Shown here: one piece after another, positions 31,982 through 39,572 of the stretch
Layout of the letters: each line of letters starts with the position of its first letter
Position numbering within the stretch: position 1 is the first letter of the stretch
DNA from: Virgisporangium ochraceum
Lineage (GTDB): Bacteria > Actinomycetota > Actinomycetes > Mycobacteriales > Micromonosporaceae
Reading direction: 5' to 3'
Assembly: GCF_016863655.1 (NCBI RefSeq)
Contig: NZ_BOPH01000115.1
Span: 1 to 45,910, forward strand
Length of the DNA stretch: 45,910 nt
Notes under the pieces: generated by a model
Told to the model about the DNA's origin: nothing
Database searches by the model: none
The model's input: the letters and a program-made list of their open reading frames with translations, nothing else
Made by a program: the position numbers and the translations under genes

Positions 31982-34433
31982 TCGCGTCGAGCACGTCGAG
32001 GCGGGCCGCCCGCCGCGCCGGCCAGATCGCGGCGACGACCCCGACCAGCGCGGCCGCCGCGAGGGTCAGGGCCAGCCGCGGCCACGGCAGCACGAGCGTC
32101 CACGTGGTGACCCCGATGACCGTGACCAGCTCGCCCACCGCCCAGCCGAGGAATACCCCGAGCCCCACACCGAGCACGCCCCCGAACAGCGAGACGAGCA
32201 CGGCCTCCAGCCGCACCATCCGGCGGACGCCGGCCCGGTCGAGCCCGACCGCCCGCAGCAGCCCGAGCTCACCCGTGCGTTCGTGCACCGACATCGCCAG
32301 CGTGTTCACGACCCCGAGCACCGCCACGACGACGGCCAGCGCCAGCATCCCGTACAGCAGGGTGAGGACGACGCCGATCGCGCCGGTGATGCTGGCGACG
32401 AGGTCGGCCCGGTCCTGTACCAGGATCGCGGGGCTGTCGCCGAGCGCGCGCTCCAGGGCGCGCCGGTTCTCCGCGGTCGCGCCGCCCGCGGTCTTCACGA
32501 ACACGGTGGTGTCGGCGACGCGGTCGAGGTGGGGGTCCATTGTGGACACGTCGACCTTCAGGCCGTCGTCGAAGGCGCTGTCGTAGAGGCCGGTGAGCTC
32601 CAGGCGGCTGGTGACGCCGTCGGGCCAGACCACCTCGACGCGGTCGCCCAGCCGCCAGCCCTTCGCCTCGGCGGTCGGCCGGTCGACGATCGCGGTCTCC
32701 CCCGTGGTGAACGTGCCGGCGATGAAGCCGAGGTCGAGCAGCTGGTCGACGTCGCTCGACGCGAACCCGACGACGGTCTGGCCGGTTCCGTCGACGCTGG
32801 CCCGCACCTCGCGCCGCGGCGACGACGCGAGCACCCCGGGCAGCGCGCTCACGGTCCGCTCGGTGCCGGCCGCGAGCGGACCGGCGTTGGCCATCACGAT
32901 CTGGTAGTCCGCCCGCAGGTTCGCCTCGGCCAGCGCCGTGACGCTGCGGTGCGCGCTGGCGCCGATCACGGTGAGGCCGGTGATCAGCGTGAGCCCGATC
33001 GTGAGGGCCGAGGCGGTGGTCGCGGTCCGTCGCGGGTTGCGCGCCGCGTTCCCGCCGGCCAACTGCCCGGGGACCCCGAAGCGGCGCAGAACCGGGCCGG
33101 CGGCCGCGATGACCGGCCGGGACAGCATGGGGGTGAGCACGAACACGCCGACGAGCAGCAGCGCCGCCCCCAGCCCGAGCCACCCCTTGCCGTCGGCCGA
33201 CGCCGACCCGGTCACCACCAGGCCGGCACCGGCGACGGCCAGCACCGCGCCGACCGCGTTGCGCACGACGAGGCCCCGGACGGTGTCCGGCGCGTGGACG
33301 CCGCTCATCGCCGCCACCGGCGCGACCCGCGACGCCCGGCGGGCCGGCACCCACGTGGCGAGCAGCGTGACGCCCACCCCCACGGCGTACGCGACGACGA
33401 CCGTGGAACCGCTGACGACCAACGGGCCGTCGGGCACGGTGCCGCCGTCGAACAGCGCCCGGGCCGCGGCGGCGAGCCCGGTGCCGACCAGCAGCCCGCC
33501 CGTCGCCGCGACCACGCCGACGATCAGCGCCTCGGCCAGGACCGACAGCGTCACCTGGCGGCGGCTGGCACCGACCGCGCGCAGCAGCGCCAGCTCGCGG
33601 GCGCGCTGGGCGACCAGCATCGTGAACGTGTTGACGATGAGGAACGCGGCGACGAACACGGCGATCCCGGCGCAGGCGAGCAGCACCTGCGACAGCGTGC
33701 GGACGCTGCCGGAGTTCGCGGCCGCCTGCTCCCCGGTGAGCCGCGCGGCGGTGACGGCCTCGACGCCGTGCGGCAGCACCGCGTCCAGGTCCGCTCCCGC
33801 CGTTCCGCGGACGTCGATGTGCGTGTAGTGGCCCTCCCGGGCGAACAGCGCCTGCGCGGTGGCGGTGTCGAAGAGGGTCAGGGTGCCGCCGGCGGCGACG
33901 TTGCCGTCGTCGGTGGTGAAGATCCCGGTGACCGTCTGCGTGAGCACCGGTCCGCTGACGGACATCCGCACGGTGTCGCCGACGCGGTGACCGGTGCGCC
34001 CGGCGGTCCGGTGGTCGAGGGCCACCTCGCCACTTCTCTGCGGCGGCCGGCCCTCGGCGATCGGCTGGCCGCGGTAGTTGGTGCCCTGGGTCTGCCAGCC
34101 CTGCCCGACCAGCTCGTTGCCGGGTCCGGCCAGGGCGGCGAAGCCGCTGGCGACGCCGACGGCGCCGGTCACCCCGGGCAGAGCACGGACCCGGTCGAGC
34201 AGCGCCCGGTCGAGCAGCGCGCCGGAGCCGACCTCGCCGGACCCGACCACGGGCCGGATCCGCACGTCGAGGTCGTCGAAGCTCGCGCGGGAGCTCGCGG
34301 TGTAGGCGGCGGTGACGCTGCCGGCGAACACGAGCGTGCCGGCGACGAACGCGACCCCGAGCAGGACCGCGAGGACGGTCATCAGCAGTCGGGCCCGGTG
34401 GGCCAGCACGGTGCGCAGGGCGGCTCGGTACAT
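31968..34433 (-). CDS. FtsX/MacB-type ABC transporter permease
   Basis: An 821-residue permease with the doubled FtsX layout: helix at residues 14-40, a large outside domain (about 45-260), three helices (about 260-390), a linker with more helices (about 400-480), a second outside domain, and three final helices with the signature GELGLLRAVGLDRAGVRRMVRLEAVLVS. The first half has the matching ALLRAVGASRRQVTLSVLAEALIVG. Such permeases work with a LolD/MacB-type ATPase to extract lipids, lipoproteins or drugs, or act mechanically; no ATPase gene is adjacent here. It is divergent from a MarR-type regulator gene with a palindrome in between, so it is probably controlled by it. The tail overlaps the HTH_42 gene by 14 bases. 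Confidence 0.9.
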   Translation of the reverse strand: MYRAALRTVLAHRARLLMTVLAVLLGVAFVAGTLVFAGSVTAAYTASSRASFDDLDVRIRPVVGSGEVGSGALLDRALLDRVRALPGVTGAVGVASGFAALAGPGNELVGQGWQTQGTNYRGQPIAEGRPPQRSGEVALDHRTAGRTGHRVGDTVRMSVSGPVLTQTVTGIFTTDDGNVAAGGTLTLFDTATAQALFAREGHYTHIDVRGTAGADLDAVLPHGVEAVTAARLTGEQAAANSGSVRTLSQVLLACAGIAVFVAAFLIVNTFTMLVAQRARELALLRAVGASRRQVTLSVLAEALIVGVVAATGGLLVGTGLAAAARALFDGGTVPDGPLVVSGSTVVVAYAVGVGVTLLATWVPARRASRVAPVAAMSGVHAPDTVRGLVVRNAVGAVLAVAGAGLVVTGSASADGKGWLGLGAALLLVGVFVLTPMLSRPVIAAAGPVLRRFGVPGQLAGGNAARNPRRTATTASALTIGLTLITGLTVIGASAHRSVTALAEANLRADYQIVMANAGPLAAGTERTVSALPGVLASSPRREVRASVDGTGQTVVGFASSDVDQLLDLGFIAGTFTTGETAIVDRPTAEAKGWRLGDRVEVVWPDGVTSRLELTGLYDSAFDDGLKVDVSTMDPHLDRVADTTVFVKTAGGATAENRRALERALGDSPAILVQDRADLVASITGAIGVVLTLLYGMLALAVVVAVLGVVNTLAMSVHERTGELGLLRAVGLDRAGVRRMVRLEAVLVSLFGGVLGVGLGVFLGWAVGELVTVIGVTTWTLVLPWPRLALTLAAAALVGVVAAIWPARRAARLDVLDAIRAE

Positions 34434-34522
34434 GGTCCCATCGAAGCCTTCCGGCCCCCGGCGCCGCATTCGCCCGGGGTGCCCGGCGGATGTACACCCA
34501 GCACTACTCCGCCGCCCTCCTG

Positions 34523-34556
34523 AATGCGGTACCGCATTACTTCGGATCCGTATAGT
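34523..34556 (+). promoter_or_regulatory. Palindromic operator and -10 box of MarR-type operon
   Basis: AATGCGGTACCGCATT (34523-34538) is a perfect 16-bp palindrome. TATAGT at 34551-34556 is a good -10 element ending 8 bases before the GTG at 34565, as in leaderless transcripts; a -35 element 17 bases upstream would fall inside the palindrome. A MarR dimer bound there would block this promoter and probably that of the divergent permease gene. Confidence 0.65.
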
Positions 34557-34564
34557 CTGAATCC

Positions 34565-34981
34565 GTGATACACGAATCCGTAATACTCCAGCTGCAGCAG
34601 GCGACGCACGCCACCCTGCACCTGCTGGCCGCCGAGCTGGCCGGGCTCGGGCTCACCGCGTCGGACATCAACGCCCTGGGCAACCTCGCCGACGGCACGC
34701 CACGCACGGTGTCCGCGCTGGGCGCTGCCGTCGGCTCGCGCCCGGCCACGATGACCGGGATCCTGGACCGGCTGGAGCGGCGCGGTCTGGTGAGCCGCAC
34801 CGCGCGCCCGGGCGACCGCCGCGCGATCCAGATCGAGCTGACCCCCGACGGCGCCGAGGCCGCCGCTACCATCCGCCGCACGCTGCGCGCCCTGGAGCGA
34901 CGCGCGCTGGCCGACCTGCCCACGGAGGCCGTCGACGGTGCCCGGGCGGTGCTCCGCGCGTTGACGGAGGCGGCCCGGTGA
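34565..34981 (+). CDS. MarR-family transcriptional regulator
   Basis: A 138-residue winged-helix regulator: LQLQQATHATLHLLAAELAG dimer helix, TASDINALGNLADGTPRTVSALG, recognition helix region SRPATMTGILDRLERRGLVS, the wing RTARPGDRRAIQIELTPDG, and a C-terminal dimer helix. The GTG start has no ribosome site and TATAGT lies 8 bases upstream, so it is read as leaderless. It heads an operon in which each gene overlaps the next by the four bases GTGA, and is divergent from the FtsX-type permease gene. Ligand unknown. Confidence 0.9.
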   Translation: MIHESVILQLQQATHATLHLLAAELAGLGLTASDINALGNLADGTPRTVSALGAAVGSRPATMTGILDRLERRGLVSRTARPGDRRAIQIELTPDGAEAAATIRRTLRALERRALADLPTEAVDGARAVLRALTEAAR

Positions 34982-35391
34982 GCTTCGACGCGCTGATGGA
35001 GGAGGTCATGGCGACCGCCGACCGGTTCGGCCACCGCCAGCACGTGCACCTGACCTGGCTGGCGGTGCGCCGGTACGGCACGGCCGCCGCCGTGGCCCTG
35101 GTGAGCGACGGCATCCGGAGCACCGCCCGCTACGCCGGCGCACCGCAGAAGTACCACGCGACGGTCAGCCGGGCCTGGGTCGAACTGGTCGGCCACCACG
35201 TCGCCACCGGGCCCGACCAGCCGTTCGACGCGTTCGTGCGTACCAACCCGGCCCTGCTCGACAAGCGGCTGCTGACCCGCTTCTACCGGTCGTCGACCCT
35301 GGCCACGCCCGCCGCGAAGGCCGGCTGGGTCGAACCCGACCTGGCGCCGTTACCCGGCGGCGCTCCTTTTACCGGCGGCGCTCCGGGGTGA
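34978..35391 (+). CDS. Conserved hypothetical helical protein
   Basis: A 137-residue protein of a widespread uncharacterised family whose pattern is a His-containing start (FGHRQHVHLTWLAVRRYG), IRSTARYAG, then KYHATVSRAWVELVGHH and a C-terminal FYRSSTLATPAAKAGWVEPD. The clustered His and the Tyr-His suggest a metal or small-molecule site; that is inference. The GTG start overlaps the MarR stop (GTGA) and GGAGG precedes it. Function unknown; being locked between a MarR regulator and a phosphoesterase suggests a shared stress role. Confidence 0.78.
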   Translation: MSFDALMEEVMATADRFGHRQHVHLTWLAVRRYGTAAAVALVSDGIRSTARYAGAPQKYHATVSRAWVELVGHHVATGPDQPFDAFVRTNPALLDKRLLTRFYRSSTLATPAAKAGWVEPDLAPLPGGAPFTGGAPG

Positions 35392-36221
35392 TCGCGGTTA
35401 CGGTGTCGGATGTGCGGGTCACCGGCCGGAGCCTCGCGCCCGTCACCGGGGTCGCCTACCGACGGGCGCGGCGCGGCGGCGGCACCGAGACCGCGCGGCT
35501 CCCGGTCGACGCCCTGTCCGTCGACGCGGTGCCCGACGGCTACGACGCGGTCCTGGTGGCCGGCGACCTGCAGGGCGTGGCGCCCTCCCCGTTCGGCGGG
35601 CCACCGGTGCTGCTGGGGGTGGCGCTCGCCGACCACCTGTCGGTGTGGGCCGGGCAGGGGCTGCTCCCGCCGCCCGACCGCGTCGCCGTGGTGCTCGCCG
35701 GCGACCTGTACTCGGCCCCCGGCGCCGACGTGCGCGGAGCCTCCGGCGAGGTCGCCGACGTGTGGTGGGCGCTGGCCGCCGCGGGCTGCCGCCTCGTAGC
35801 CGGGGTCGCGGGCAACCACGACGTCGTCACCGAGGACGCGGTCGCCGAGATCGGACCGGGGATGACGCTGCTCGACGGCACGTTCGTCGACGTGGGTGGC
35901 CGGCGCCTGGCCGGCGTCGGCAACATCGTGGGTGACCCGCACCGGCAGGGCCGCCGCAGCGAGCCGGCCCAGCTCGCCCGCCTCGACGCCGCACTCGCGT
36001 CCCACCCGGACGTGCTCGTCCTGCACGAGGGCCCACCCGGCGACGCCCGGCCCGGCACCGACGCCCGGCCCGGCAACGCCGTCATCGGTGACCGCCTGCG
36101 GGCCCGGCCGCCGGCGCTGACGGTGTGCGGCCACGTCCGCTGGGAGCGGCCGCTGGCCCGGCTGGGCGACGGACAGGTCCTCAACGTCGACGGCCGGGTG
36201 GTCGTCCTGGTGGCCCCGTGA
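35388..36221 (+). CDS. Calcineurin-like metallophosphoesterase
   Basis: A 277-residue metallophosphoesterase. Metal-ligand motifs are partly visible: DAVLVAGDLQGV and VVLAGDLYSAPGA, the GVAGNHDVV motif (Asn-His), LVLHEGPPG and the final TVCGHVRWERPL. The usual N-terminal DxH is not clear, as the first strand reads ISDV-like MIAVTVSDVRVTGR. It may act on a small phosphodiester or phosphomonoester; proteins of this kind in actinomycetes are mostly uncharacterised. GTG at 35388 overlaps the preceding stop by GTGA. Confidence 0.8.
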   Translation: MIAVTVSDVRVTGRSLAPVTGVAYRRARRGGGTETARLPVDALSVDAVPDGYDAVLVAGDLQGVAPSPFGGPPVLLGVALADHLSVWAGQGLLPPPDRVAVVLAGDLYSAPGADVRGASGEVADVWWALAAAGCRLVAGVAGNHDVVTEDAVAEIGPGMTLLDGTFVDVGGRRLAGVGNIVGDPHRQGRRSEPAQLARLDAALASHPDVLVLHEGPPGDARPGTDARPGNAVIGDRLRARPPALTVCGHVRWERPLARLGDGQVLNVDGRVVVLVAP

Positions 36222-36952
36222 CGCTCACGACCGAACCCATGCACGCCCGGCAGCGGCCGCCCGACCGGCTCGCGCGGCTCTTCGACGGCGGCTGGCCGGA
36301 GTTCATCCACCACGACGCGGAGACCGACCGGTACCTCGGCCGGGTCCGCGAGCTGTTCCGCGACCTGGAACTGGTCGTCCTCGACGACGACGTGCCGGTG
36401 GCCGCCGGCTGGGCGGTGCCGCTGCGCTGGGACGGCACGGTCGGCGACCTGCCGGCCGGCTACACCGACTCGCTGGCCCGCGCGCTGCGGGTCCACGACG
36501 CAGGTGAACCGGGCGACACGCTGGCGATGCTCGCCGTGCAGGTCCGGTCGGACGTGCGCGGCCGCGGCCTGGCCGGCGCGGCGCTGACCGCGCTGCGCGA
36601 CCTCGCCGGACCCACCGGCTGCGCGCGGGTCATCTGCCCGGTGCGGCCCACGCTCAAGGCCCGCTACCCGCTGACCCCGATCGACCGCTTCGCCACCTGG
36701 ACCCGCCCCGACGGCGAGCCGCTGGACCCGTGGATCCGCACCCACACCCGGCTCGGCGCCCGCATCCTCGCACCGGCGCCGCGGTCGCAGGTCATCACCG
36801 GCACCGTCGCCGAGTGGGAGACCTGGACCGGCATGGTGTTCCCCGACACCGGCGACTACGTGATCCCCGACGGGCTGACCACCCTGCGCGTCGACGTCGC
36901 CGCCGACACGGGCGTCTACGTCGAACCGAACGTGTGGCTACGGCACCTCTAG
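36218..36952 (+). CDS. GNAT-family acetyltransferase-like protein
   Basis: A 244-residue protein with a GNAT-like core: the substrate half has LELVVLDDDVPVAAGWAVPL, and motif A is LAMLAVQVRSDVRGRGLAGAAL (acetyl-CoA pyrophosphate loop RGRGLA, about residues 104-125). The C-terminal half (DRFATWTRPDGEPLDPWIRT, TLRVDVAADTGVYVEPNVW) matches a subgroup of actinobacterial proteins of unknown substrate. GTG 36218 overlaps the phosphoesterase stop (GTGA). Last gene of the MarR operon; its TAG lies inside a CTAG shared with the convergent permease gene. Confidence 0.8.
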   Translation: MTLTTEPMHARQRPPDRLARLFDGGWPEFIHHDAETDRYLGRVRELFRDLELVVLDDDVPVAAGWAVPLRWDGTVGDLPAGYTDSLARALRVHDAGEPGDTLAMLAVQVRSDVRGRGLAGAALTALRDLAGPTGCARVICPVRPTLKARYPLTPIDRFATWTRPDGEPLDPWIRTHTRLGARILAPAPRSQVITGTVAEWETWTGMVFPDTGDYVIPDGLTTLRVDVAADTGVYVEPNVWLRHL

Positions 36953-37941
36953 ACCCTGCGCCGCAGCCAGAAGAAGCCGAACCCGGTCAGCAGCGCGGTC
37001 AGCACCAGGTACCCCGACAGCTCGATCCACTGGAACGTCCAGTAGCGGTTGCGCGGGTGGTAGGTCATCTCGAACGTCAGCTTCTGCGCGACCGTGCAGG
37101 CCTCGGTCTCCTCGCGGCTCCCCGCACCCATGCAGGAGCGCGCGTCCTTCTCCGTGTACGGGGTGCCGTCGGGTTTGAACAGCTGGTACTCCTCGTCGAG
37201 CATCCACGCGCCGGGAACGGTGTAGCCGCGGAGGAACGCGCCGCTGTCGTTCAGGTTGAGCCCGATCCGTTGGGCGAACACGGCCGCGTCGAGGGTGCCG
37301 GTGGCCGTCACGGGCGGCATCAGGTGCTGCCGCACCGCCACCGGCACCACGACCTGCAGCACGGCGAAGACCGCGAGCGTCACCGCCATCGCCGGCACGG
37401 TCCGCCGCACGAGCATGCCCACGACGGTGCCGAGCGCGAACGCGAACAGCCCGTACCCGACCGGCACGAGGTTGCGTGAGTCGAAGGTCATCGCCGCGAA
37501 CCGCTCGCCGAACACCTGGTCGTACCGGCTCGCCGACCAGGTGAGCAGCAGGCTGAACAGGCCGGTGACCACCGCGGTCGCCGCACCGACGACGGCGAGC
37601 TTCACGGCCAGCCACCGGGTGCGGGTGACGCTCTGGTTCCACACCAGCCGGTCGGTGCGCTCCTCGAGCTCGCGGGCGACCAGCGGTGCGCCCCAGAAGA
37701 TCCCGATGAGGCCCGGCAGCGCGATGAGCGCGAGGCCGAGGAGCATCACCACGTCGAGGTAGTCGTCGCGGAACGCGTCCAGCGCCAGCGTGCAGTCCTG
37801 CGGGGCGCAGTTCACGACCCGCGTGTCGTAGAAGTCGCGCATGTCGTTGCCCAGGTACACGAGGTACAGCGCGAGCAGGGCCAGCGCGCACACGGTCACC
37901 ACGGTCTGCGCGCGGAACTGCCGCCAGGTCAGCCAGGTCAT
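36949..37941 (-). CDS. ABC-2 type transporter permease
   Basis: A 330-residue permease: helix at about 13-30, an outside loop with Cys pair (VNCAPQDCTLALDAF), helices at about 63-90, 115-140, 160-180, 185-205 and a last one near 305-325. The segment LIGIFWGAPLVARELEERTDRLVWNQSVTRTRWL is the standard cytoplasmic coupling region of this ABC-2 subgroup. A large outside domain sits between residues 210 and 300. The ATG overlaps the ATPase stop (ATGA), so the two subunits are coupled. Likely an exporter for a drug, lantibiotic or similar amphiphile. Confidence 0.88.
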   Translation of the reverse strand: MTWLTWRQFRAQTVVTVCALALLALYLVYLGNDMRDFYDTRVVNCAPQDCTLALDAFRDDYLDVVMLLGLALIALPGLIGIFWGAPLVARELEERTDRLVWNQSVTRTRWLAVKLAVVGAATAVVTGLFSLLLTWSASRYDQVFGERFAAMTFDSRNLVPVGYGLFAFALGTVVGMLVRRTVPAMAVTLAVFAVLQVVVPVAVRQHLMPPVTATGTLDAAVFAQRIGLNLNDSGAFLRGYTVPGAWMLDEEYQLFKPDGTPYTEKDARSCMGAGSREETEACTVAQKLTFEMTYHPRNRYWTFQWIELSGYLVLTALLTGFGFFWLRRRV

Positions 37942-38810
37942 CGGTGTGCTCCCGTCATGAGCGTCGCGGCGGCGGCGCGGGTCAGGTACGCCATGGCGAT
38001 GTCCTCGAGGTCGACCGGGTCGGCGCCGGGCACCGGCCGGTCGGTCCGCACGACCATCGACGAGTCGCCCCGGGTCTGCTCGGCGTGGATCACCTCGGCG
38101 CCGTCCGGCGGCCGGCGTCCGTCGGGGCCGGTGTCCGTCAGGCGGTGGTGGACCGCGAGCAGGTCGGCCACGTCGCCGGCGACCTGCACGCGACCGTCGG
38201 CGAGCACGATCAGGTGGTCGCAGACCTGCTCCAGGTCACCGAGAAGGTGGGACGAGAGCACGACGCTGACCCGCAGCTCGTCGACGAACTCGAGCAGGTC
38301 CCGCAGGAACGCGCGCCGGGCGAGCGGGTCGAGCGCGGCGACCGGCTCGTCGAGCACCAGCAGGTCGGCCCGCTTGGCCGCCGCGACGGTCAGCGCGAGC
38401 TGGGCCCGCTGGCCGCCGGACAGGGAGCCGGCCTTCTGCCCCGGGTCCAGTCCCCTGGCGCGGACCCGGCGCTCCGCCAACGCGGCGTCCCACCGGGGGT
38501 TGAGCCGGGCGCCGAGCCGCAGGTGCTCGGCGACCGTGAGCCGCGCGTAGACCGGCGCGTCCTGCGCGACGAAGCCGACGCGGGCGAGCTGCGCGGCGCT
38601 GTCGGCGGGCCGGTGGCCGAGCACTTCGATGCTGCCGCCGGTCGGCGTGAGCATGCCGCAGACCAGGCCGAGGAGCGTCGACTTGCCGGCGCCGTTCGGG
38701 CCGACCAGGCCGGCGATTCGGCCGGCCGGGACCGTCAGCGTGCAGTCGTCGAGCGCGAGGCGGCGCCGGTAGCGTTTGCTCAGGGCTTCGGTGCGGATGA
38801 CCGCGGTCAT
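37938..38810 (-). CDS. ABC transporter ATP-binding protein
   Basis: A 290-residue ATPase of the ABC-2/CcmA type. Walker A is GPNGAGKST (about residues 36-44), Q-loop VGFVAQDAPVYA, signature LSGGQRAQL, Walker B LLVLDEPVAALD, and a His switch in VVLSSHLLGDLEQV. The C-terminal extension (about 210-290) is typical of exporter ATPases. ATG 38810 was chosen over one 15 bases upstream because GGAGGAGG fits it. It is divergent from an OmpR-type regulator gene with direct repeats in between. Confidence 0.95.
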   Translation of the reverse strand: MTAVIRTEALSKRYRRRLALDDCTLTVPAGRIAGLVGPNGAGKSTLLGLVCGMLTPTGGSIEVLGHRPADSAAQLARVGFVAQDAPVYARLTVAEHLRLGARLNPRWDAALAERRVRARGLDPGQKAGSLSGGQRAQLALTVAAAKRADLLVLDEPVAALDPLARRAFLRDLLEFVDELRVSVVLSSHLLGDLEQVCDHLIVLADGRVQVAGDVADLLAVHHRLTDTGPDGRRPPDGAEVIHAEQTRGDSSMVVRTDRPVPGADPVDLEDIAMAYLTRAAAATLMTGAHR

Positions 38811-38855
38811 CGTGTCCTCCTCCATGGGTAGGCGGACAGTTGTATGCGGCGGGCG

Positions 38856-38894
38856 GTCACAGCACGGTCCGCGCGGCTGTGACCGGCCTGTGAC
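38856..38894 (+). promoter_or_regulatory. Direct-repeat operator for OmpR-type regulator
   Basis: CTGTGAC occurs at 38877-38883 and 38888-38894, exactly 11 bp apart (one helical turn), and its inverse GTCACAG at 38856-38862. Head-to-tail 7-bp repeats at 11-bp spacing are the standard binding pattern of OmpR/PhoB regulators. The site ends 23 bases before the regulator start (38918) and lies 45-84 bases upstream of the divergent ABC gene, so it could control both. Confidence 0.6.
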
Positions 38895-38917
38895 GACGGC
38901 CCGGCTAGCCTCAGGCG

Positions 38918-39571
38918 ATGCGCGTACTGGTGGTCGAGGACCAACCCGACCTGGCCGACTCGGTCGCGCGGGTCCTACGCCGCGAGGGCATGGCCGTCGA
39001 CGTCGCCTACGACGGCGGGTCGGCGCTGGAACGGGCCACGGTCGTCGACTACGACGTCGTGGTCCTCGACCGCGACCTGCCCGTGGTGCACGGCGACGAC
39101 GTGTGCCGCACGCTCGTCGGCCGCGGCACGCTGACCCGCGTGCTGATGCTGACCGCGTCGGGCACCGTCGCCGAACGGGTCGAGGGGCTCGGCCTGGGCG
39201 CCGACGACTACCTCCCCAAGCCGTTCGCCTACGCCGAGCTGGTCGCCCGTGTCCGGGCGGTCGCGAGGCGCTCGCAGCCCGCGGCGCCGCCTGTGCTGGT
39301 CCACAAGGATCTTCGCCTCGATCCGGCCCAGCGCACCGCGACCCGGGCCGGCGCGCGCCTGCCGCTCAGCCCGAAGGAGTTCGCCGTGCTGGAGTACCTG
39401 CTGACCTGCGGCAGCCGGGTGGTGTCGGCCGAGGAGCTGCTCGACCGGGTGTGGGACGAGGCGGCCGACCCGTTCACCACCACCGTGAAGGCCACCGTGA
39501 ACCGGCTGCGCGCCAAGCTCGGCGACCCGCCGGTCATCGAGACCGTGCCCCGCGCCGGATACCGGATCTGA
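38918..39571 (+). CDS. OmpR/PhoB-family response regulator
   Basis: A 217-residue regulator. The receiver domain begins at residue 1 (VLVVEDQPDLADSVARVL; acidic E7/D8, acceptor Asp51 in VVVLDRDLP, Lys in DDYLPKPFAYAELV). The C-terminal winged helix (about 125-215) has RLPLSPKEFAVLEYLLTCG, VVSAEELLDRVWDEAADP and TVKATVNRLRAKLG, ending VPRAGYRI. One base separates its stop from the kinase ATG. It probably binds the CTGTGAC repeats upstream of itself and may control the divergent ABC exporter. Confidence 0.95.
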   Translation: MRVLVVEDQPDLADSVARVLRREGMAVDVAYDGGSALERATVVDYDVVVLDRDLPVVHGDDVCRTLVGRGTLTRVLMLTASGTVAERVEGLGLGADDYLPKPFAYAELVARVRAVARRSQPAAPPVLVHKDLRLDPAQRTATRAGARLPLSPKEFAVLEYLLTCGSRVVSAEELLDRVWDEAADPFTTTVKATVNRLRAKLGDPPVIETVPRAGYRI

Positions 39572-39572
39572 C

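Noticed and set aside
32283..34523. Long plus-strand frame opposite the FtsX-type permease
   Set aside because: Antisense shadow; low-complexity composition and no recognisable motif.
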